A stretch of DNA of 43,770 nucleotides. Origin: Rhodospirillum sp. Its GTDB lineage: Bacteria; Pseudomonadota; Alphaproteobacteria; Rhodospirillales; Rhodospirillaceae. Shown here piece by piece: positions 43,572 to 43,770 of this stretch. Within the stretch, counting starts at the first letter, position 1, and every line of letters starts with the position of its first letter. Both the position numbers and the translations under genes were made by a program. The stretch spans positions 1-43,770 of the forward strand of contig JAIOYK010000049.1 of NCBI GenBank assembly GCA_021741145.1, in the 5' to 3' direction. A model generated the notes under the pieces. The model was not told the origin of the DNA. It searched no databases and saw only the letters and a list, made by a program, of their open reading frames with translations.

Positions 43572-43618
43572 GCATCGGGCGGACAAGGGGGGTCCGGTTT
43601 TTCCGACCCGCCCGATGC
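43572..43618 (-). repeat. 11-bp perfect hairpin near the right IS end
   Basis: GCATCGGGCGG at 43572-43582 pairs perfectly with CCGCCCGATGC at 43608-43618, with a smaller CCGG/CCGG complementarity in the loop. It sits 15 bp inside the IS boundary at 43633. It could be the terminator of a gene lost beyond the IS or a leader structure of the dsbA-like gene. Confidence 0.6.
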
Positions 43619-43632
43619 GCGCCAAAATGACT

Positions 43633-43770
43633 CTAGCAGTCTGTCTGAGCATTGTTTCTGCGACTTTGCTGTCGGCATGGTCTGGAGGGGCAAGGGGCGC
43701 GGTGCCCCCTCCCTCCCTCAAGCCATGCTGAGATTCGCCATTCGCTTGCAGTTGTAGGCCAGGGCAACAA
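43633..43770 (-). repeat. IS terminus, right copy of the inverted repeat
   Basis: The reverse complement of 1-136, starting with the same CTAGCAGTCTGTCTG terminus. Two extra bases at the window end extend the transposase frame slightly. Confidence 0.85.
43718..43770 (-). mobile_element. 3' end of the second transposase copy (truncated by window edge)
   Basis: The minus strand reads VALAYNCKRMANLSMA and stops at 43718-43720, identical to the copy at 1-51. It belongs to the same IS in inverse orientation and is cut by the window edge. Confidence 0.75.

Noticed and set aside
1-43770. A 43-kb composite transposon formed by the two end IS copies
   Set aside because: The interior carries core chromosomal genes (smc, F0 operon, gcv, thrB), so an assembly or window boundary at repeated IS copies is far more likely.

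Overview
The window comes from a high-GC chromosome of an alphaproteobacterium, most likely a Rhodospirillales/Rhodospirillaceae-type organism. The basis is the gene content: an F0 ATP synthase operon with a split b/b' stalk (atpI-B-E-F'-F) and no F1 genes, an SMC-DsbA neighbour pair, a SUV3-like helicase followed by an S4-domain protein, seven-iron ferredoxin FdxA with CarD, a split glycine decarboxylase (gcvPA/gcvPB), and the thrB-rnhA pair. Nearly all genes are chromosomal housekeeping or catabolic genes. No phage, CRISPR array, tRNA or rRNA gene was seen.

Layout. Both ends carry the same ~136-bp sequence in opposite orientation: the 3' end of a transposase gene plus the terminus of its insertion sequence, so the window is bounded by two inverted IS copies. 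Next come htpG (-), a ribosome-hibernation factor gene (+), and a SUV3-like helicase with a long repetitive basic tail, overlapping an S4-domain gene (+). A small envelope-glycan-like group follows (GT2 glycosyltransferase, a polytopic GT-C-like protein with an apparent frameshift, DUF4112), then ybaK, carD and fdxA (-). carD and fdxA are separated by a 1.1-kb non-coding stretch with a perfect CRP-type palindrome and short repeats. TerB-like, DUF938 and chemoreceptor genes lead to the glycine cleavage operon gcvT-H-PA-PB (-), which is preceded by a tandem glycine riboswitch. An orphan lipoprotein gene, thrB and rnhA follow.

Catabolic centre (23.5-33.8 kb). A XylR/DmpR-type sigma-54 activator gene diverges from a VanB-like reductase and a VanA-like Rieske oxygenase. 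Between them lie a near-consensus -24/-12 promoter and two identical 10-bp palindromes about three helical turns apart, a complete candidate regulatory circuit. Convergent to it is a five-gene operon: type III CoA-transferase, a short citrate-synthase-fold protein with all three catalytic residues (citryl-CoA-lyase-like), and a tripartite TctCBA carboxylate transporter. A divergent IclR regulator gene sits beside it. Together they read as uptake, CoA activation and cleavage of a tricarboxylate or related acid, and this is the best candidate here for an incompletely described pathway.

Right part. FmdB-type and XRE genes are followed by a 1.5-kb graveyard: an IS5-type transposase relic broken into three frames, invaded by a palindromic element that has a relative 0.75 kb away. 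Then come the F0 operon, a short minisatellite, smc, dsbA and the second IS end. All calls are from sequence reading alone; no database search was run.
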